DNA from: Agelaius tricolor
Taxonomy: Eukaryota > Chordata > Aves > Passeriformes > Icteridae
Length of the DNA: 64,000 nt
Assembly: GCA_023055355.1 (NCBI GenBank)
Contig: JALJCS010000004.1
Span: 28,920,744 to 28,984,743 of the forward strand
Direction of reading: 5' to 3'
Notes under the pieces: generated by a model
What the model was told of the DNA's origin: nothing
Seen by the model: the letters and a program-made list of their open reading frames with translations, nothing else
Databases searched by the model: none
Translations under genes and position numbers: made by a program
In this document: piece after piece, positions 45,485 to 60,094 of the stretch
How the letters are laid out: each line of letters opens with the position of its first letter
Numbering within the stretch: position 1 is the first letter of the stretch

Positions 45485-46488
45485 ACTGCTTGTTACACCA
45501 TCAAAATTTCACAACCTGTTTAAGCATACCATATCTCCTTTCCTGATTTCTCTATGCTCATCCTTCTGCTTTTAAAGGCAAGTAGTGAAAGGGAAAGTGA
45601 AGATTCACACAGGCAAATAATAACATACTACAAGCTCCGTATCTGAACATCATCCACACTGGAATCAAAGAGCATCTGCCTTGAAGGTCAGGTATAGCCA
45701 TTCCAGCATATAAACATTCCAGCACAGAAACAAAAGGAGCTAAGAAAGTAACACGGCAAGGAAAAATTAGTCTGTAATAGAAAACTTTTGATAGTATTGT
45801 CATGTAATGGATATGGGATCTTTGCTGTGGTAGAGAATCCCAAACTGCAATGTTTTGGTGACAAGGCTGGATGGGTTTTCAGTTAAGGTTAGTACTGAGA
45901 AGAAAGGGAGAGGTATTTTATGCAAGTATACATTATCTGCCAGGAAATGTATATATATTGTAATTAATTTAATCTCCATAAAATAATTGAATTACATATG
46001 GGTTTGTGGTTTTAGGCTTTGATATATGAACACTTGTATTTACTTATAAACCAGAATATTCCTTCAGGAGAATTAGAAAAAAGGATTATATAATTTAATG
46101 GAACTTTTTGATTTCTTCAGGAGGCATTTTTTGTGTCTTTTGAAGAAGTGTTATGAGATTGACAAAGGTTATGATTCAGCAACAATAGAAAAATGTTGTG
46201 AAATGTCTGTTGTCGGAATATTACAAAAATGAAAACACACAGATCAAACATAAAATTGGGAATAATAGCATTTGGCATTTTTTTTAAGTGAAGGAGACAC
46301 AGATATCAGGAAAATTACAGAGCAGTCCTAAATAAAATGCATTCTTACTGCTCTTATATTAGGTTTTGCCCAAATCTGTTTCAAGTTTTGAAAGAACTAG
46401 ACAACACAATATTCTATGTAACTATTACTGATCTCTTTTACACTATACTGTTTTTCTAAAAATCTAAGAAATGGGAAAGGATCTTGTA
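45485..46488. other. AT-rich non-coding DNA, nothing recognised
   Basis: No repeat family or exon. A minus frame of 81 codons (45558-45803) has no domain. Confidence 0.5.
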
Positions 46489-46490
46489 TT

Positions 46491-46858
46491 CATAGAATAA
46501 TAGAATCATTAAGATTGGAAAAGATTTTAAAGCTAATCAAGTCCAACCTTTCACCAAGCACTGCTATGTTCCCCACTAAACCGTTTGCCCAAGCACCACA
46601 CCTACATGTTTTTGAACACTTCCAGAGATGGTGCAACCCTGAGCAACCTCTTCCAATGCCTAACCACGCTATCAGTGAAGAAATTTTTCCTGATCTAGAA
46701 TCTCCCCTGATGAAACAAGAGGCCATTTCTTCTTGTTCCATCTCTTGTCACCTGGGAAAAAAGGCTGATCCCCCACCTCACTACAACTCCCTTTTAGGCA
46801 TTAGCAGAGATCAATAAGATCCCCCTTAAGCCTCCCTTTCTCCATGAAAAAAATTTAG
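46491..46858 (-). mobile_element. CR1 LINE 3' end
   Basis: The plus strand begins with the CR1 terminal repeats 'tcatagaataatagaatcat'. It continues 'agattggaaaagattttaaa', 'tcaagtccaacctttcacca', 'gaacacttccagagatggtg', 'agaggccatttcttcttgtt' and 'cctcactacaactccctttt'. This order is the reverse complement of a CR1 3' end with intact terminus. It is 5'-truncated at 'ctccctttctccatga'. The 100-codon and 83-codon frames across it are by-products. Confidence 0.92.
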
Positions 46859-46861
46859 AAT

Positions 46862-48740
46862 AATTTAGACATACAAAAATAACTAGATAGTGGTGCAAAA
46901 AACTAATTTACACTTAAACGAAATGTTTAAAATTTCTCTTTTATAGTCCATTTGGAACACCCTTGACTTTTAATTTTGTCCTCCTTTTGGAGTGGGTATC
47001 TCAGGATGCTAATAGTGAGAGTGAAATAAAGTTTTGGACAATGTTTTTCCTAGGATTGAATTTAACTTTTCAAGTCTTTTGATACTTGGCAAAACCTTTG
47101 CAAAGAAAATTAGAATTAATGTGAGATAGTAATACACACTGTTGGAATTCCTTCTGGAATTTGTCTTTGTATTCATCATCATAAAAGTAGAGGAAATTGT
47201 TTTCTATGCTGAATTATAAACAGTATTTAAAATTCAAATTGCAAATATACCATTGAAAACAACATTTTATTCCCTTCCTTTTTTTTTTTTACCTGATCTG
47301 TTGAGAGGGAAGTGTAGTATCATTGTCCAGTAATGAGTCATCATAGAGTGATAGTTACTGCCTGGTAGTTCATATGGTGCCTTTAAAAGGGGGGAGTTAT
47401 AAAAGAACTTTGAAAATGAAATAGTCTACCTAGTTAATGAGTATCATCAGTGGTTTTTACTGAAGTGATAATCTCAATAGAATAAAGCATTTTCTTATTA
47501 TAGTAGCCTCTTTCTTATTTTCAAAAATTGTGATGATTCCAGGTTTGGTGAAATTTAAACAATTTTGTAAAGATAAGCTTTAAAAACTTGACAACTGTTG
47601 AAGAAACATCCTGTAATAGTGGAAACTTGCTAAACATTTAAATTATTGCTGAATATTGTCCTTGAGTTATGTGTGCAAACTTAGAGAATAAATCACTTTT
47701 TATATTAAATAAAATGAAACTACTTCCAGGAGGCAGAGTTCCTGTTCTCTTTAAAGTACAATTAATTTCTGGCAATACAATACAATGAACTATCTTACTG
47801 ATATTTTCAATTTATATACAAAGAAATAATTTATAAAAATAGCATTTTCATCTAAACCTGAGAGTGTATAATTAGAACTCCCAAAAAGATTTTACAGAGC
47901 AGGAAAGTTTGTGAACAGAGTTTGTAACTTTTCTGGGTCAATATTTTAGTTCACAGCAGAACTAAGATTATGCATAAAGATTATTAGCACATAATTTCCC
48001 AATTTTAAGTACTTGGAGGCCTTCTATGTAAGGATCAGAGTGCTGCCACAAACTAATTTTGTTGGGAAGGTTGTAATATAGAGGGTTTTTCACCCAATTT
48101 CAGTTCTACGTAACTTTTTTTCCTCCAGTTGGCTAAAACTAGAGCAAAATAGTCTAGCCTAATTGTCCCCGCGGAGATTCCAAATAATAAAATGGAAAAA
48201 GGTTGTAGACACTCAGGTTATTTTAGATTCTTAAGACAGTGCTTGCAAAGTATATTTAGCTTAAGAGGTATATTTTCACTTGCACTGTGATTCTCCTATC
48301 AGATTTCATTTACTGCTGTTGTTCTAGGATGAGGAAGGGGAGGAGAAATAAAAAATACCAAAAAATTGTTGTGAGAAAAAGTTAAACTATTAAAATAAGA
48401 ATTTTATTGGTTTGTTCGGGTTTTCCTTGTTTTTTCCTCCTAGCCAAATATTGCATGATGACTTCTGCAGAGATAACAGACTGTTCAGCAGGTTGAGAGA
48501 CCTAATACTAAATGTATTTTTATGGTGGGAATTCTGAGGTCTTTAATTTGAAGACATTGATGAGGTTCCACTGGATTTTCACTGATAAATGTTCAGCTCA
48601 AACCCTAGTTAGAAACTAAAAGTAAAAAAAACTAGACTAATTTAATATAAAGAAAGGGTAAATAGATATATTTTTATCTTCAGGTTATTTTTTTTAATGT
48701 GTAAAACCCTTTGGGAAAAAAAATCTGCTAATCTTTGAGC
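46862..48740. other. AT-rich non-coding DNA, nothing recognised
   Basis: No repeat family or exon. A run of T lies at 47279-47291. Confidence 0.5.
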
Positions 48741-48743
48741 CAT

Positions 48744-48872
48744 GAAACAAACCCCAAACCAACAAACAAACCCAAAATCCAAGAGCAATCCCTCAAAAAC
48801 AAACAAACAAACAAACAAACAAAACAACCAATGTAAAAAAAAATAAACCAACAACCAAAAAACCCCACAAAA
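48744..48872. repeat. (CAAA)n and A/C-rich low-complexity tract
   Basis: Six CAAA units at 48800-48823 within about 130 bp made almost entirely of A and C. The minus frame over it (70 codons) is Phe/Leu/Val-rich for that reason. Confidence 0.9.
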
Positions 48873-48874
48873 CT

Positions 48875-51800
48875 AATTTATGTAATACAAACAGCATGGA
48901 AAAATTGTTAAAACTTGGCAACACTGCAAGAACTGAATGGATAATCTGTTAATAGGATGTCTTGAATAATCTTAAGATTACAGAGGCATACATGCTTCCT
49001 CCAAAGCATGGAGATTACCAATATAGTATCTAATATTCTTCTTTTATATGTTAATTATCATTAGCATAAAACGAAAATAAATTCTATATTATGTTTATGT
49101 AATTTTTCTATGTATCTTTCTTTTTTACTATCCAAAGAGACACATTTCTATTTTCTGTATTTTCTGATATTTATTTACCAGATTTTAAATTTTGAGCATT
49201 AATCTTCATTAATGTTGCACTGGAAAGAGAAAAATGCCTGTAGACAAAAAGTTGGAAAGTAATTTGCTGCAGGAAAATCAATTTTAGATTGTTTTTATTA
49301 AGCTAATGTATAACCTCAAACCTTATTAATGGAATAACCATGGTTATAGTATTGATAATTTTAACAAATCTAAGCAATTATAAAAAAATGCATCTAGTTC
49401 CATGAAATGAATGTTATGTTCCATGAAATGAAATGAATTCAAAGATGAATCATTTGTATTTGATGATCATAAAGGAATTTGCTGCACTAATCTGTTTTCT
49501 TCCTCTGCTTTTATAGAAAGCATTTCCTCTTGCATCCCTGTATTTACGAACATCCATGTCCAGTCAGACTCTATTGCTTCTACCCTGGTGCACTTTCATC
49601 AGTCATCACAAAGCATTCTTACCCTTTTCAAACCAGAAAATAGATCCTTCTTTATTATTTTAATTGTTTTGATTTCCCCTTCCTAGAACTGAAATCCTAA
49701 AATATGGTCTGATGTTTTTTATTACTTTCTAAGCATAAAAGTAATTTGTTTTCCAAATGAAATTTTTATGTTCAAATAAACTCCTCAAGTGATAATTTAA
49801 ATTGCTCTGGTGTGCAGTCGGAGTTCTTCTATCCGGATATCCCTGGAGTTTACTGGTGTCCACAGAAATTCACAAATTTTAATTTCCAGGAGAGAGCTTA
49901 AAATTGATTTTTCTTCAAAACACTGTGTGGGTGTAGGGAGAGGAAGACAGAACACACTTGAAAGCTTAGGCTTTTATTGGGCTGCTTTTCTGACATAAAA
50001 TGTGCTTATTTTAGAATGCACTCTTTGAGGTTTAAGTAAATTGAGGTTTAAGTCAATCATGTAGGATATATGTAAGTTAATTATTTGTGGTTTTTACAAG
50101 TATTGAACAAGCATTTACTTGTTTTGTTGTATATCTAATGTCCGACTATTTATTGTCAGTGATGATAGAAAGCTTTTGTTTTGTGTTTTTCAGATCTCAG
50201 GATAGAGTTGTTTTGATTGTGTTCCAAACCTGCAAGCTCAGGGTGAGTAAGAAGATTTGTTATTTCTTTATCCTGAATTGGGATGGTTGTGTGAATAACT
50301 GTTTTCTACCATATGATCATATTTCCTCACACATAAAAAGCCCAAAGAAGTCCCACCGAGTCTGTGATAACATCAACCAGTAATGTCAGTGATTAATTAA
50401 TCTCTATTTGTTTCAAGATACTGTGAGGAAGAAGGAGTTTTTTAGGCTTACCTCATAACAGTAAAATAAAATTGTTCATGTTTTGTTTGTTTGTTGTATT
50501 TTAACATAGTTTGACTGAAGACATCATCTCGTAACTGTACTTCAATGCACTATGTGTAATTTGAACATTTTGCATTTTGAGACTTACATTAACATAGTCA
50601 TCAAACATAGAAAATTATGTAATTTCAGAGAGAGAGACATAACATGAACCAAGGAGATAACAATCTGCAAAATGACAGAGGTTCTCGAGTTGTAAACTGA
50701 ATTTCTGTACATTAAATAACTGGTGAGAAACCATCTTTTAGAAGTGAATCAGGGCCAAGCAGCAGAAAACAGTAATACAGCCATGTTACAGGTTCTATCA
50801 AAGTTATTTCTTACTGTCAGGATTTTTATATTACAATGTGAGGGATAAGAAAGATGACCTGTTATAATGAAAACTAAAATGACTGGAAATCTTAAATTTG
50901 GTTGTCATAAATCAATTTTTACACTTTTCCATAAACTTAAGTTTTTTGAGAAATGTTATGTTAACTATGAAGTCAATTGATATTTAGCATGTTCGCGAAA
51001 TAATTTAATAAGTAATGCAATAAGACAAACAAGCCTAAATAGGTTACCAGAGTATTCTCCTGTGTCTTAAGCTTGTTTCACAATATCAGACTTAACAACG
51101 TAAAGTGCTGGTTTCATAACAAGGGACAATATGATTAGCATGCAATTGAGATCAAACTCTTGAGTAAACCTTATTTGTACAACACAAATAGCTGTCATAC
51201 TGTGCATAGATGGGCAGCAAACAGCACTTCTAGACAGTGCAAACCTAAACCCAGGAGAGCAGATCTGTCAGCTTTGCTTTGTGTTTCCACTCACTGTGTG
51301 AAAGTAGTAGGTCAGTTTTTCCATGTTGCTACTTTTGTATTGAGTTACAGATTTTTTGTTTTATGGCATATTTCTGCTTCAAAGGCTTCCTGTGAAAGCC
51401 TAAAATTTAAAATTTTGTATTATCAATTTTAAAAAAAAGTAAAATATTCTTTCTTAATATTTAGGCAGCTCTGGTGGACTTTGTTTTCATTTTGTTTCTG
51501 CTGGTTTTCCATGAGTTTATTTCTTGTTCTTTTGCTCAGTCCTTCAGAATGAGATTGATCATTGCTATCCCATAATTCTTTATAAGTAAGCAAATCTACT
51601 ATCATCAAAACTGCTAACTGTATACATAGTGCCTTGTGAAGTTTGTAAATTTCTGGTGGTTGAGGAAACACTGTCAGCTTTTAATAAAAATACACTGAAG
51701 TGACTGTTAGAGAAGTCTCACTATAATTCTGGTATATTAGTTAATATAAGATGCCTGGCAACATTTTCCTCTTATGTTTTGACAAACTGATGCTATAAAA

Positions 51801-54800
51801 TACACACAAGCATATATGTGTGTGTTTATTGTGTATAATAGAGCTTGATTTTCAAAGAAAGTATACAAAGACTGGTATATCATGGTTTGAGGAGCCTTTT
51901 ATTTTACAGGACTTTTATGGGTATGAATACAGGAGGCAGCTAAGCTAACTGCATTAAATAATTGATATATATATTTAATAAAATTATGGTAAATTAATAG
52001 GGAGGAGGCTTTGATATTAAAAAAATAATAATACAAATAGACCTCCCCAAGCAATACAAAAGAGAAATCATTAACTTTTGTGGGAAAATCCAGGAAAAAA
52101 ACCTCTCAAACCTTCAAAACCCCAAAAAAGAAGAAAAAAGCCACAAACCCAGAAAAAACCCAATTTGCCTCTTTAAATCGGATCACTTAAGTTCAGCATA
52201 GCTGGAGCAATTAAAAAATGCATCTGGTAGGGATTTAATATGTAAGAAGGCTCTTTTCCAACATTATCATCTTACCAATCTACTTAAAGTAGAAAGATAA
52301 ATAGTCAAATTAATTCCTTGCTTGAATTAATAAAGTTCAATTATGCCTGTAAAACATGGGATTCTCCTCAGCATTGTTTGTAAACTGTATGTACAGCAGA
52401 TTTGTCAGAGAACTTTCTTACATTGTTTTATTGGACTGAAATTTATATACATAAAAGTGATCCAGCTGACTGAAGTAGAACAGAGCATCAGAACAGTAGA
52501 ACAGACTATGATAGAGACAGCTACTGGACATTAAAGAATCCTTGAAAAATTTGGATCAAAACCATGCTTGGTTGAGTTAGAAGTTTAAAGAAAGGTTTGT
52601 GGTATGCCTGATTTATTATAATAACTCTAAAACCAGGACACACAAAGCTAAGGAATACTAGTACTGATTTTCTAAATCTTACTGTGTTGTTCCATTTTTT
52701 CTAATAATGATGTTATATTACGTATATATTTAAGAAATATTACCCAATAAATAAATAATTTCAACTTTCTTCTTCACTTAAGAATTACATGATCGTTCTT
52801 ACGGAGATTTGAAAAAAAAGAAAATTAACTGATTGAGAACTAATGGATGAAAATAAATATTTCACTAGACAATGAATATCAGAAACATACCCAACCTTAT
52901 GTCAAGGTCCTGTCCATGCCAAGCTCTAATAGCAGTACTTATATTTTTATACAAAATAAATAAATAACAGTTAAAAATAAACAAATCTAACTAAAAGAAA
53001 GCACCCACAAAAACATAAACCCAAAAAACCCATTTTTCTCTGCTCTACTTATTTTTACCATTTTTTCTAGTTCTCTCATAGTTCATTCATGACTTTTTTT
53101 AACTCCTTTTATATACTTTATTTATCTGTTGCCTCATGTGATTAAAGAATGAAAATAAAATTTCAGGACTATGGCAAATTTTCTCAAAAAAGCTACAAAT
53201 CAGCAACCTAAATTTGCAAATACTCCTTTAGAAGCAAATATTAATTTTAAAAAATATACAATAGAAGAAAACAAAAAACATCAGTTTCCTGACACCTTGT
53301 GGATGATATGAGATGATATGAGTCTGTAAGGGGCAGCATGGAGTTTCAGAAGTTGTGAAGGATGTGTCTCTCCACTCAGGGTGTTAAGCAACTGAGTCAA
53401 TTCTGCTAACATAGTTGTCTTTTTCACACTTTTGAAAGCAGTGGCAGGAAGGAAGTAGACATGGAGAGTGAGCTTGAGTTTTATTGTATGTTCAGCTTGT
53501 GAAGTCTATTTTTCCAAACTGACACTTATGAAAATAATTTCCACCAATCTGTGTGTGTGGCAATACTTAATCATCCCATAAATACCATAATTTTTTTTTT
53601 CTATCACTTCTTATATTTTTATATGATCTAGAAAATCGATATAATAGCAAACACCTATTTTCCAATTTTAAAATTAATCTTTTTGAAGACAGACTTTGGA
53701 GACATAATCTCAAAATGCCATTTAGCATGCATTCCTCTGAGTCGTGTATCACAAATTATCAGATATATTTCTATAAGTATGCTTGTATGTTAGCTGGAAA
53801 CACCTTGACACTAGTTACTGCATTTAACATTGTATTTGGAGAACACTTTACTTATGATTACTTGTTTACATATGAATGGATGAAAATAAATACAAATAAG
53901 TATGGGCATATATATTTAAAAGCATATTAGTGTTCCTGAATGCATTCAGATTTGATCCTGTATAGTCTCTGACTGCATTTTTGCTTTATAGATAGACAAG
54001 TGTACATGCATACATAGAAATGTGTATTATTGCATTTCTAATGTGTAAAGTAGTATTTTCCTAAAAACACTGTAAAAGTGCTTAAACACTTGTTCTTTTT
54101 AATGTAAATTTTTAGCATATGTGCAATAAAACATAGAAAAGTAGTACAGCAGATTTATCTTTTAATACTTTTCATCCTGGGTTCACTAATGTGTGAAAAG
54201 ATATGGATAGATCTTTTGCATGTCATATTATGGTAAAAGGTTGTATGTAAATTGCAAGTAAGTTCAGGGGTTTTTTCACTGTTCTTTTCTAGGTTTTTTT
54301 TGAAGTTACAAAAAAAACTCCTGCTACAAAAATTCTATCTTTCATACATATTAAAATGTAACACCTAAAAAATTATTTATTTATTTTATTTGAAACACCA
54401 AATAGTCAGTACATTACTTTTTTCATTAAGGAATAGAACCAATGCAAGTTAACCAACTTGGATAAAATGTGAAATGGAAAACAAAAACCCATTACTCTGA
54501 AAACACTTTCTTTTTCTAATAAGGATACTTGGAAAATATTGATTAAAAAGTCCTACCATGGCCTAGGGCAAATTATCATTAGAATCACGATATGCAATCT
54601 TGATTATATTCTTTTTTTTACCTCTGAGAATGTCATTGCATCTCTTGGGAGTATGATTATTTCTGAAATTAAAATCAGCTTTAAAAGAAAAGGTAGCTTG
54701 AATCTAATTTTCAGATTGATAGAGCTAAACATACAATGAGAGTAAATCTCTTCTAATGTATACCAGAGACCAGCATTATAACCCTCAGGGTTTTTCAATG

Positions 54801-55395
54801 GTGGTTGTATCCTGTTCTTTATAAAGAACTTTGCTAGTTTTCAGCCAGTGATTCTTGTCTCTCGTAACTGGCTTAAGGGACAGGACTTGTGGACAGGGAG
54901 ACAGGAGTCTTATCATATGTAGCTGCAAAGGATACAAATTTGGTTGAATCTAAAGGAAGCTGAGCAAGGAAGAAATACTGGTGGTATATATCTAAATGGG
55001 CATAAATTTTGGAATTATTTTCTCCAATTAAATTATTTAAATTATTTGATGGGTGGGAGACATGCCTCTCCATTACAAGAAATGACTTTTAATGGACACA
55101 GTAGCAAGTACAATTATCAATGGATTATTAGAAATGTTCTTAGACTGATTTTTCTAAAATATCTTTGAACGTCTTTATCAATTCACAGCCATCCCATTAA
55201 ACACAAATTTTCCTGGTTGTTTTCAGGATATGGGAAATAGGAAGAAATATTTTTAACTTATTAGCTTGTATTTATAAGCTGCATCAGTATCTGCTTATGT
55301 AAGATTAGAATTACTCCTTTTTTACAAAGGGTGTGGAATAGGAAATGTAAATTATAAGTTAAAGGTAAAATTTCCTCTTTCGTCCAGCCCCTAAC
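48875..55395. other. AT-rich non-coding DNA, nothing recognised
   Basis: About 6.5 kb with no repeat family or exon I can support. It contains an A/C-rich stretch at 52090-52165 and TTTA runs near 54373-54390. The 98-codon (50087-50383) and 90-codon (51160-51432) frames have no domain. Confidence 0.55.
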
Positions 55396-55439
55396 ATTAT
55401 TACAGAAATATGAAACAGAGAGGACCTAAAATTCAACAT

Positions 55440-56625
55440 AGCAAGATTTGCTTTTATATTAGTAGCGATCTACTGACTCTCCAAAGGAAGATATTTCTGC
55501 CCAAGACCAAAAGGTACTGTACAGCAAGAGACAGGTCATCCTCAGGACAACTGGTCTCCCTACCAGGTAGACAGGGACATGGAGCAGCATAGCTTCCCCC
55601 TGTAATCCAGGAAAACACAGTTAGTGACCTGCTGAGCCACTTAGATGCTCTTCTTATGTCAATGGGACCAGAAAGTATCCATCCTAGGGTGATGAGGAAG
55701 CTGGAAGAAGAGCTCACCAAGCCAGTCTCCATTACTTTTTGTCATTCCTGGCTCACCAGGGAGGTCCCAGACAACTGGAAACTACCCAATGTGACCATCC
55801 ACAAGAAGGGCTGGAAGAACACTGCAGGAAACTACAGCCCTGTCAGCCTCATCTTGGTGTGGCAAGGTTATGGAACAGATCATCCTGAGTGCCATCACAC
55901 AGGACCTACAGAATGGCCAAGGGCTCAGACCCAGCCAGCACGGATTTAGGAGACTGCCTGGCCAACCTGATCTCCTTTTATGACCAACCAGATGTCCCCA
56001 TATGGTCCTCTGAAGAGGGACATGAACCACTGGATAGAGGGGCCAAGTCCAATGACATAAGTCCAAGTGGCTGGACAGTGGCCAGGCAGAAAAGACCCTG
56101 GGAGTAGTGACTGACAGCAGCTGAACGTGAGCCAGCAGTGCCCAGGTGGCCAAGAAGGCCAATGGCATCCTGGCCTGTGCCAGCAATGGTGTGGCCAGCA
56201 GGAGCAGGGCAGGGATTGTCCCCCTGTACTCAGCACTGGTGAGGCTGCACCTTGAGCATTGGCCCCTCCATATAGGAAAGGTGCTGAGGTGCTGGAGCAT
56301 GTCCAGAAAATAGGAAGGAGGCTGGTGAAAGGTCTGGAGCACAAGTCCTGTGAAGAGCCACTGAGAGAACTGCGGCTGTTTAGCCTGGAGAAAAGAAGGC
56401 TCATGGGAGACCTCATCACTCTCCACAACTGCCTGAATGGAGGTTGCAGCCAGGTGGGGGTTGCCCTCTTCTCCTAGGTCTGGATTGGATATTAGGGAGA
56501 CATTCTTCACAGAAAGTGTGATTGGACTTGGAATGGACTACCCAGGGAATGAATGGAGTCACCATCCCAGGAGGCATTTAAGACTGGATGTGGCACTTAG
56601 TGCCATGGTCTAGTTGATTCTATAG
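55440..56625 (+). mobile_element. CR1 LINE, RT to 3' end, with internal deletion
   Basis: A plus frame (55656-55949) reads MGPESIHPRVMRKLEEEL, REVPDNWKLPNVTIHKKG and NTAGNYSPVSL. This is the CR1 RT start ('MGPDGIHPRVLRELA', 'GEVPADWKLANVTPIYKKG', 'GNYRPVSL'). In another frame LRPSQHGFRR follows. The RT core is then lost, because at about 56060-56110 the text jumps to 'GQAEKTLGVVTDSS'. Later landmarks are [44 protein letters not shown] and a 3' UTR with 'ggagtcaccatccc' and 'agatgtggcacttagtgcca'-like text. The 242- and 160-codon minus frames are antisense. The 5' limit is approximate. Confidence 0.92.
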
Positions 56626-56639
56626 TTAGAGAATCAGTG

Positions 56640-59600
56640 ACACACACTATATCCCTGAAGTAAATTATAAAATTACATTACAGATAAATCTGAAACTTTT
56701 CTTTTAGTTAAGAGTAACCATTTATTTTCTGTTCTTAAAAAAAAAAAGGATAAAAGGGTAAAGAAAATGGAAAGAAGGAAAGTAATGATGCTTGAACAGC
56801 TTTTGGATTTTTATAAATCTGCGAAATATTCTAGATTTTTTTTTCAAAACCTAATAAAAAGACTTCTATTAATGTTTGTGGCTTGCAAATTAAGTCCTTT
56901 TTCATGCACTTCTAATGAACTTGATCTTATAAGTCTTTGTCAATCAGGTCAAAATATTTTATTTTCTTAGGCATGCAGGTATTTATATCTTTCACATGCA
57001 TTATTTTCACTGGGCTTGTACAAAATCTAAAAAAAAATGAGTCACTAGTTTATGCCACTATTTTGCACAAATTGACAGGAAGATGAAATTTGCCTAATAA
57101 ATATCTAAAGAGCTTTATAAATGCTATATGCAGTATCCAATTTACTGCTTTACACATTGGGAACTAGAATTCAATCCACTCTGTTGTGTCTTTTATTTTC
57201 TCTATATTTTATATTTGTAACGAAAGCAGAGAAATGGTAACTTTACCCACTGCAGTACTGAAAATGCTGTTAAAGTACAAGTTTATCAAGGATTTCATAA
57301 TTTAAAATTCACACTGAAAATAGAGAATTGAAGACAGAGAAATAAAAATAGACTGAATATTTAGACAGTTGCTAGGCTATTGGACACATGCTTCAAATGA
57401 TAACGTCCTGCCTTTTCATCTTCATCCAGCTTCTGCTCATGAATGAAACAAATTTTCCCAGAGAATAATCTCGAAAAGTATCTCATGAATTGTCAAAAAT
57501 TGTGGATCTGTAAAGTGTTGAGCTGAAATCTGGACAATATTTGTTTGAGGAGGTTGCAAAATAAGCAAACATTTTTTCCATTTCATGTACAGTTATGGTT
57601 GGTTTTCAGAAGTTAAATTAGAAGCTGTCGTGTGAAAATATATGTCCAACAAGGCATTTTCTCAATACTTACTATCCCTGAACAAATATTGGACAAAACT
57701 TGCATTATCTTTTTTCAGGGAAATGTATTCTTTTGAGTGTGTGCATGTGCATGTTCTGTTGAGGAGTTTTCCTGAATCTTTATGCTCAGTAAGACATTGT
57801 ATAGAAATAAAACCTGAAAAATTGCATGATGAAAAAAAATGCTTATACTTGGGATGATGGGTCCCACAAATGCATTTTCTGGGCAGATGGAGGACAAAAT
57901 TCTTAGTGGCTCATTTTCAAAGATTTGTCCAATAGATTACTCACATTCATTTGGGAATTGAGTACAGTAAAATCTGATCTCAACTGAGTATTTCAAAATT
58001 TTTAGGAGAAAACCAGGTATCGTGTAGACAAATACACAACTAACTGTAGTATTAGTCCTAAACAAAATGCTGTTAAATTATTTTAATTCATAGCTCCAAT
58101 TAAAAATAGTGTTTTGAATAGATGCATCAAAGACCATAAAACAAAATCTAAGCCAGGTCAAAGATTCAGCTGTCTCAGCATGACTTTTCTCGTAGTGCTT
58201 GGCTGCAAACATTTAAGTGGTTTTACTTCTGCACTAGCTTCCATCTTCTGTCAGTCTGACTGTCTGTTCCACTCAGCTCACTGTATTACACTGAAATGGA
58301 AAAGTGGGAAAGGATAATGAAGAAATCTGAAAACACTTCAGATCCTTGTAATTTTAGATTTCATTACTGAGTAAATTTTCTAATGTGGCAAAAAAAAAAG
58401 TAAAGTTGGTCCGTGGCAAATTCAATCAATCTTTTAAATACAAAAAAATTTCATTTCAAAATTGCAATTTAAAATTTAAAGTGACTAGAGAGGAGAAAAA
58501 TAAAGTACATGTCATGTGCTGTGTATTTCTAGCAGCTCCTTCCAGTACAATCTCTTCCTTCCATCTCCTCCAGTCCACTGGCATCTGCGTGGTGATAAAT
58601 TGCTTGCAGCACATCTGAATGTACAACTTGAATAGGTGTATGCAGCTTCGAGGATACTATATTTTTTTTTTTGTTTTTCCATCATGACATATCAAAAGTA
58701 AGGAATTTATATACTATGATTTGTCATTTTGAACTTTGATAACCCTCTCAATGTTTATCAATGTTTGTGTCTGAACTGAAACTTGGTATTTATTTGGACT
58801 ATGTGTATATTCAGAGACCAAGATTAACCTTATGCTGGATCATGTTATCAATAATGAGGAATTAGGGGAAGAAAATAGAGGTAGCCTAATTCAGAAACAA
58901 CATTGATGTGTATTCATGTCTGCAAAAGCCTTTCAACAAAAAGTAGGTAATTCTAGAGGTAATAACAGAGGAGATTTCATTGTGTGACTGGGTGGAATTC
59001 AACACCTCACTTGTCTGCTTTACATGACAGATTATTAATAAATTGCCACTGTCATCAGGAAATACCAATTGACAGTGACTGCTCTTTCTGAATTAAATTT
59101 TTAGAGGTTTGTTCTTAAGTATTCTTGCTCTCTAATACACTTTCTTTTGGTGCAAGCCATTCACTTTATGCAGAAAATACACTTAGTTCTTGTGCCATAT
59201 AGATTTTAAAAAATAATACATAGCAGAATAGTAGCACACAAATCAACTTTACTCATTTTGCTGTGCAGAGAATGAGGACTGGAGAAGATAGGGCTATTCT
59301 TGTACCTGGACATATGGAAAAGGTTATGGGAAATATTCTAGCTCGTAGTAGCAATCAGACTTCTCTAAACAGAGAGACACAGGCATATTGTTAATAAATT
59401 ATAGGGTTTTCATACTTTAGAGGTTTTTTACTTGCTTCCAAAATCACTGCAAACCCCTTTGCTGATCAGTCACAGTGAAAACCTCATAAAATTTCCATTA
59501 ATCTTAGATATAGGTTATACATAGATATACTCTGGATAATGAAATATCAAATAATCCCTTCACAAAGAGTAGTTCTTTATGAAGTAAGGAGTGAAATTTT

Positions 59601-59880
59601 TGCATAATATGAACAACATATTGTTGCTTTGACGCCTACTTTGTTGCATATTTATGCACTTTGAGAAGATTTTCCTATGTCAGATATATGTCTTCCCTCT
59701 TCAAATTCCAAAATATTTAGGGTGAAATAGTAGGATTAATATGCAGGGCCTAACATGTGCCAAAGAATCTTCTGCGAGGGACTGCCTTGGAAGAGAGCTA
59801 GCAAAAGCTTCATCCCGAAATGAAACTCTACATTAATTAATTCATCTTAAGCTAAACAAAAGCATAGATGCAAATGAACA
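56640..59880. other. AT-rich non-coding DNA, nothing recognised
   Basis: No repeat family or exon. A-runs lie at 56738-56748 and a T-run at 58661-58672. Confidence 0.5.
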
Positions 59881-59884
59881 TATA

Positions 59885-59992
59885 TTTTTCTTTTTCTTTT
59901 TCTTTTTCTTTTTCTTTTTCTTTTTCTTTTTCTTTTTCTTTTTCTTTTTCTTTTTCTTTTTCTTTTTCTTTTTCTTTTTCTTTTTCTTTTTC
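59885..59992. repeat. (TTTTTC)18 hexanucleotide microsatellite
   Basis: Eighteen perfect TTTTTC units. Open frames through it on both strands are Phe/Ser-rich or poly-Lys and are not genes. Confidence 0.98.
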
Positions 59993-60087
59993 TTTGCTTC
60001 TTTTATGCTTTTCCTTTTATTTTTCCTTTTGCTTTTCCTTTTGCTTTTCCTTTCTCTTATGCTTATCCTTTTGCTTTTCTCTATTTC
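59993..60087. repeat. Degenerate pyrimidine-rich extension of the microsatellite
   Basis: CTTTTGCTTTTC-like units with scattered G and A, ending 'ttttctctatttcag' at 60089. It probably grew from the same repeat and then diverged. Confidence 0.85.
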
Positions 60088-60094
60088 AGGTCCA

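Noticed and set aside
55782..56510. 242-codon minus frame, and a 160-codon minus frame in another phase
   Set aside because: Both are antisense to a plus-strand CR1 ORF2 whose sense text is recognisable across the same interval.
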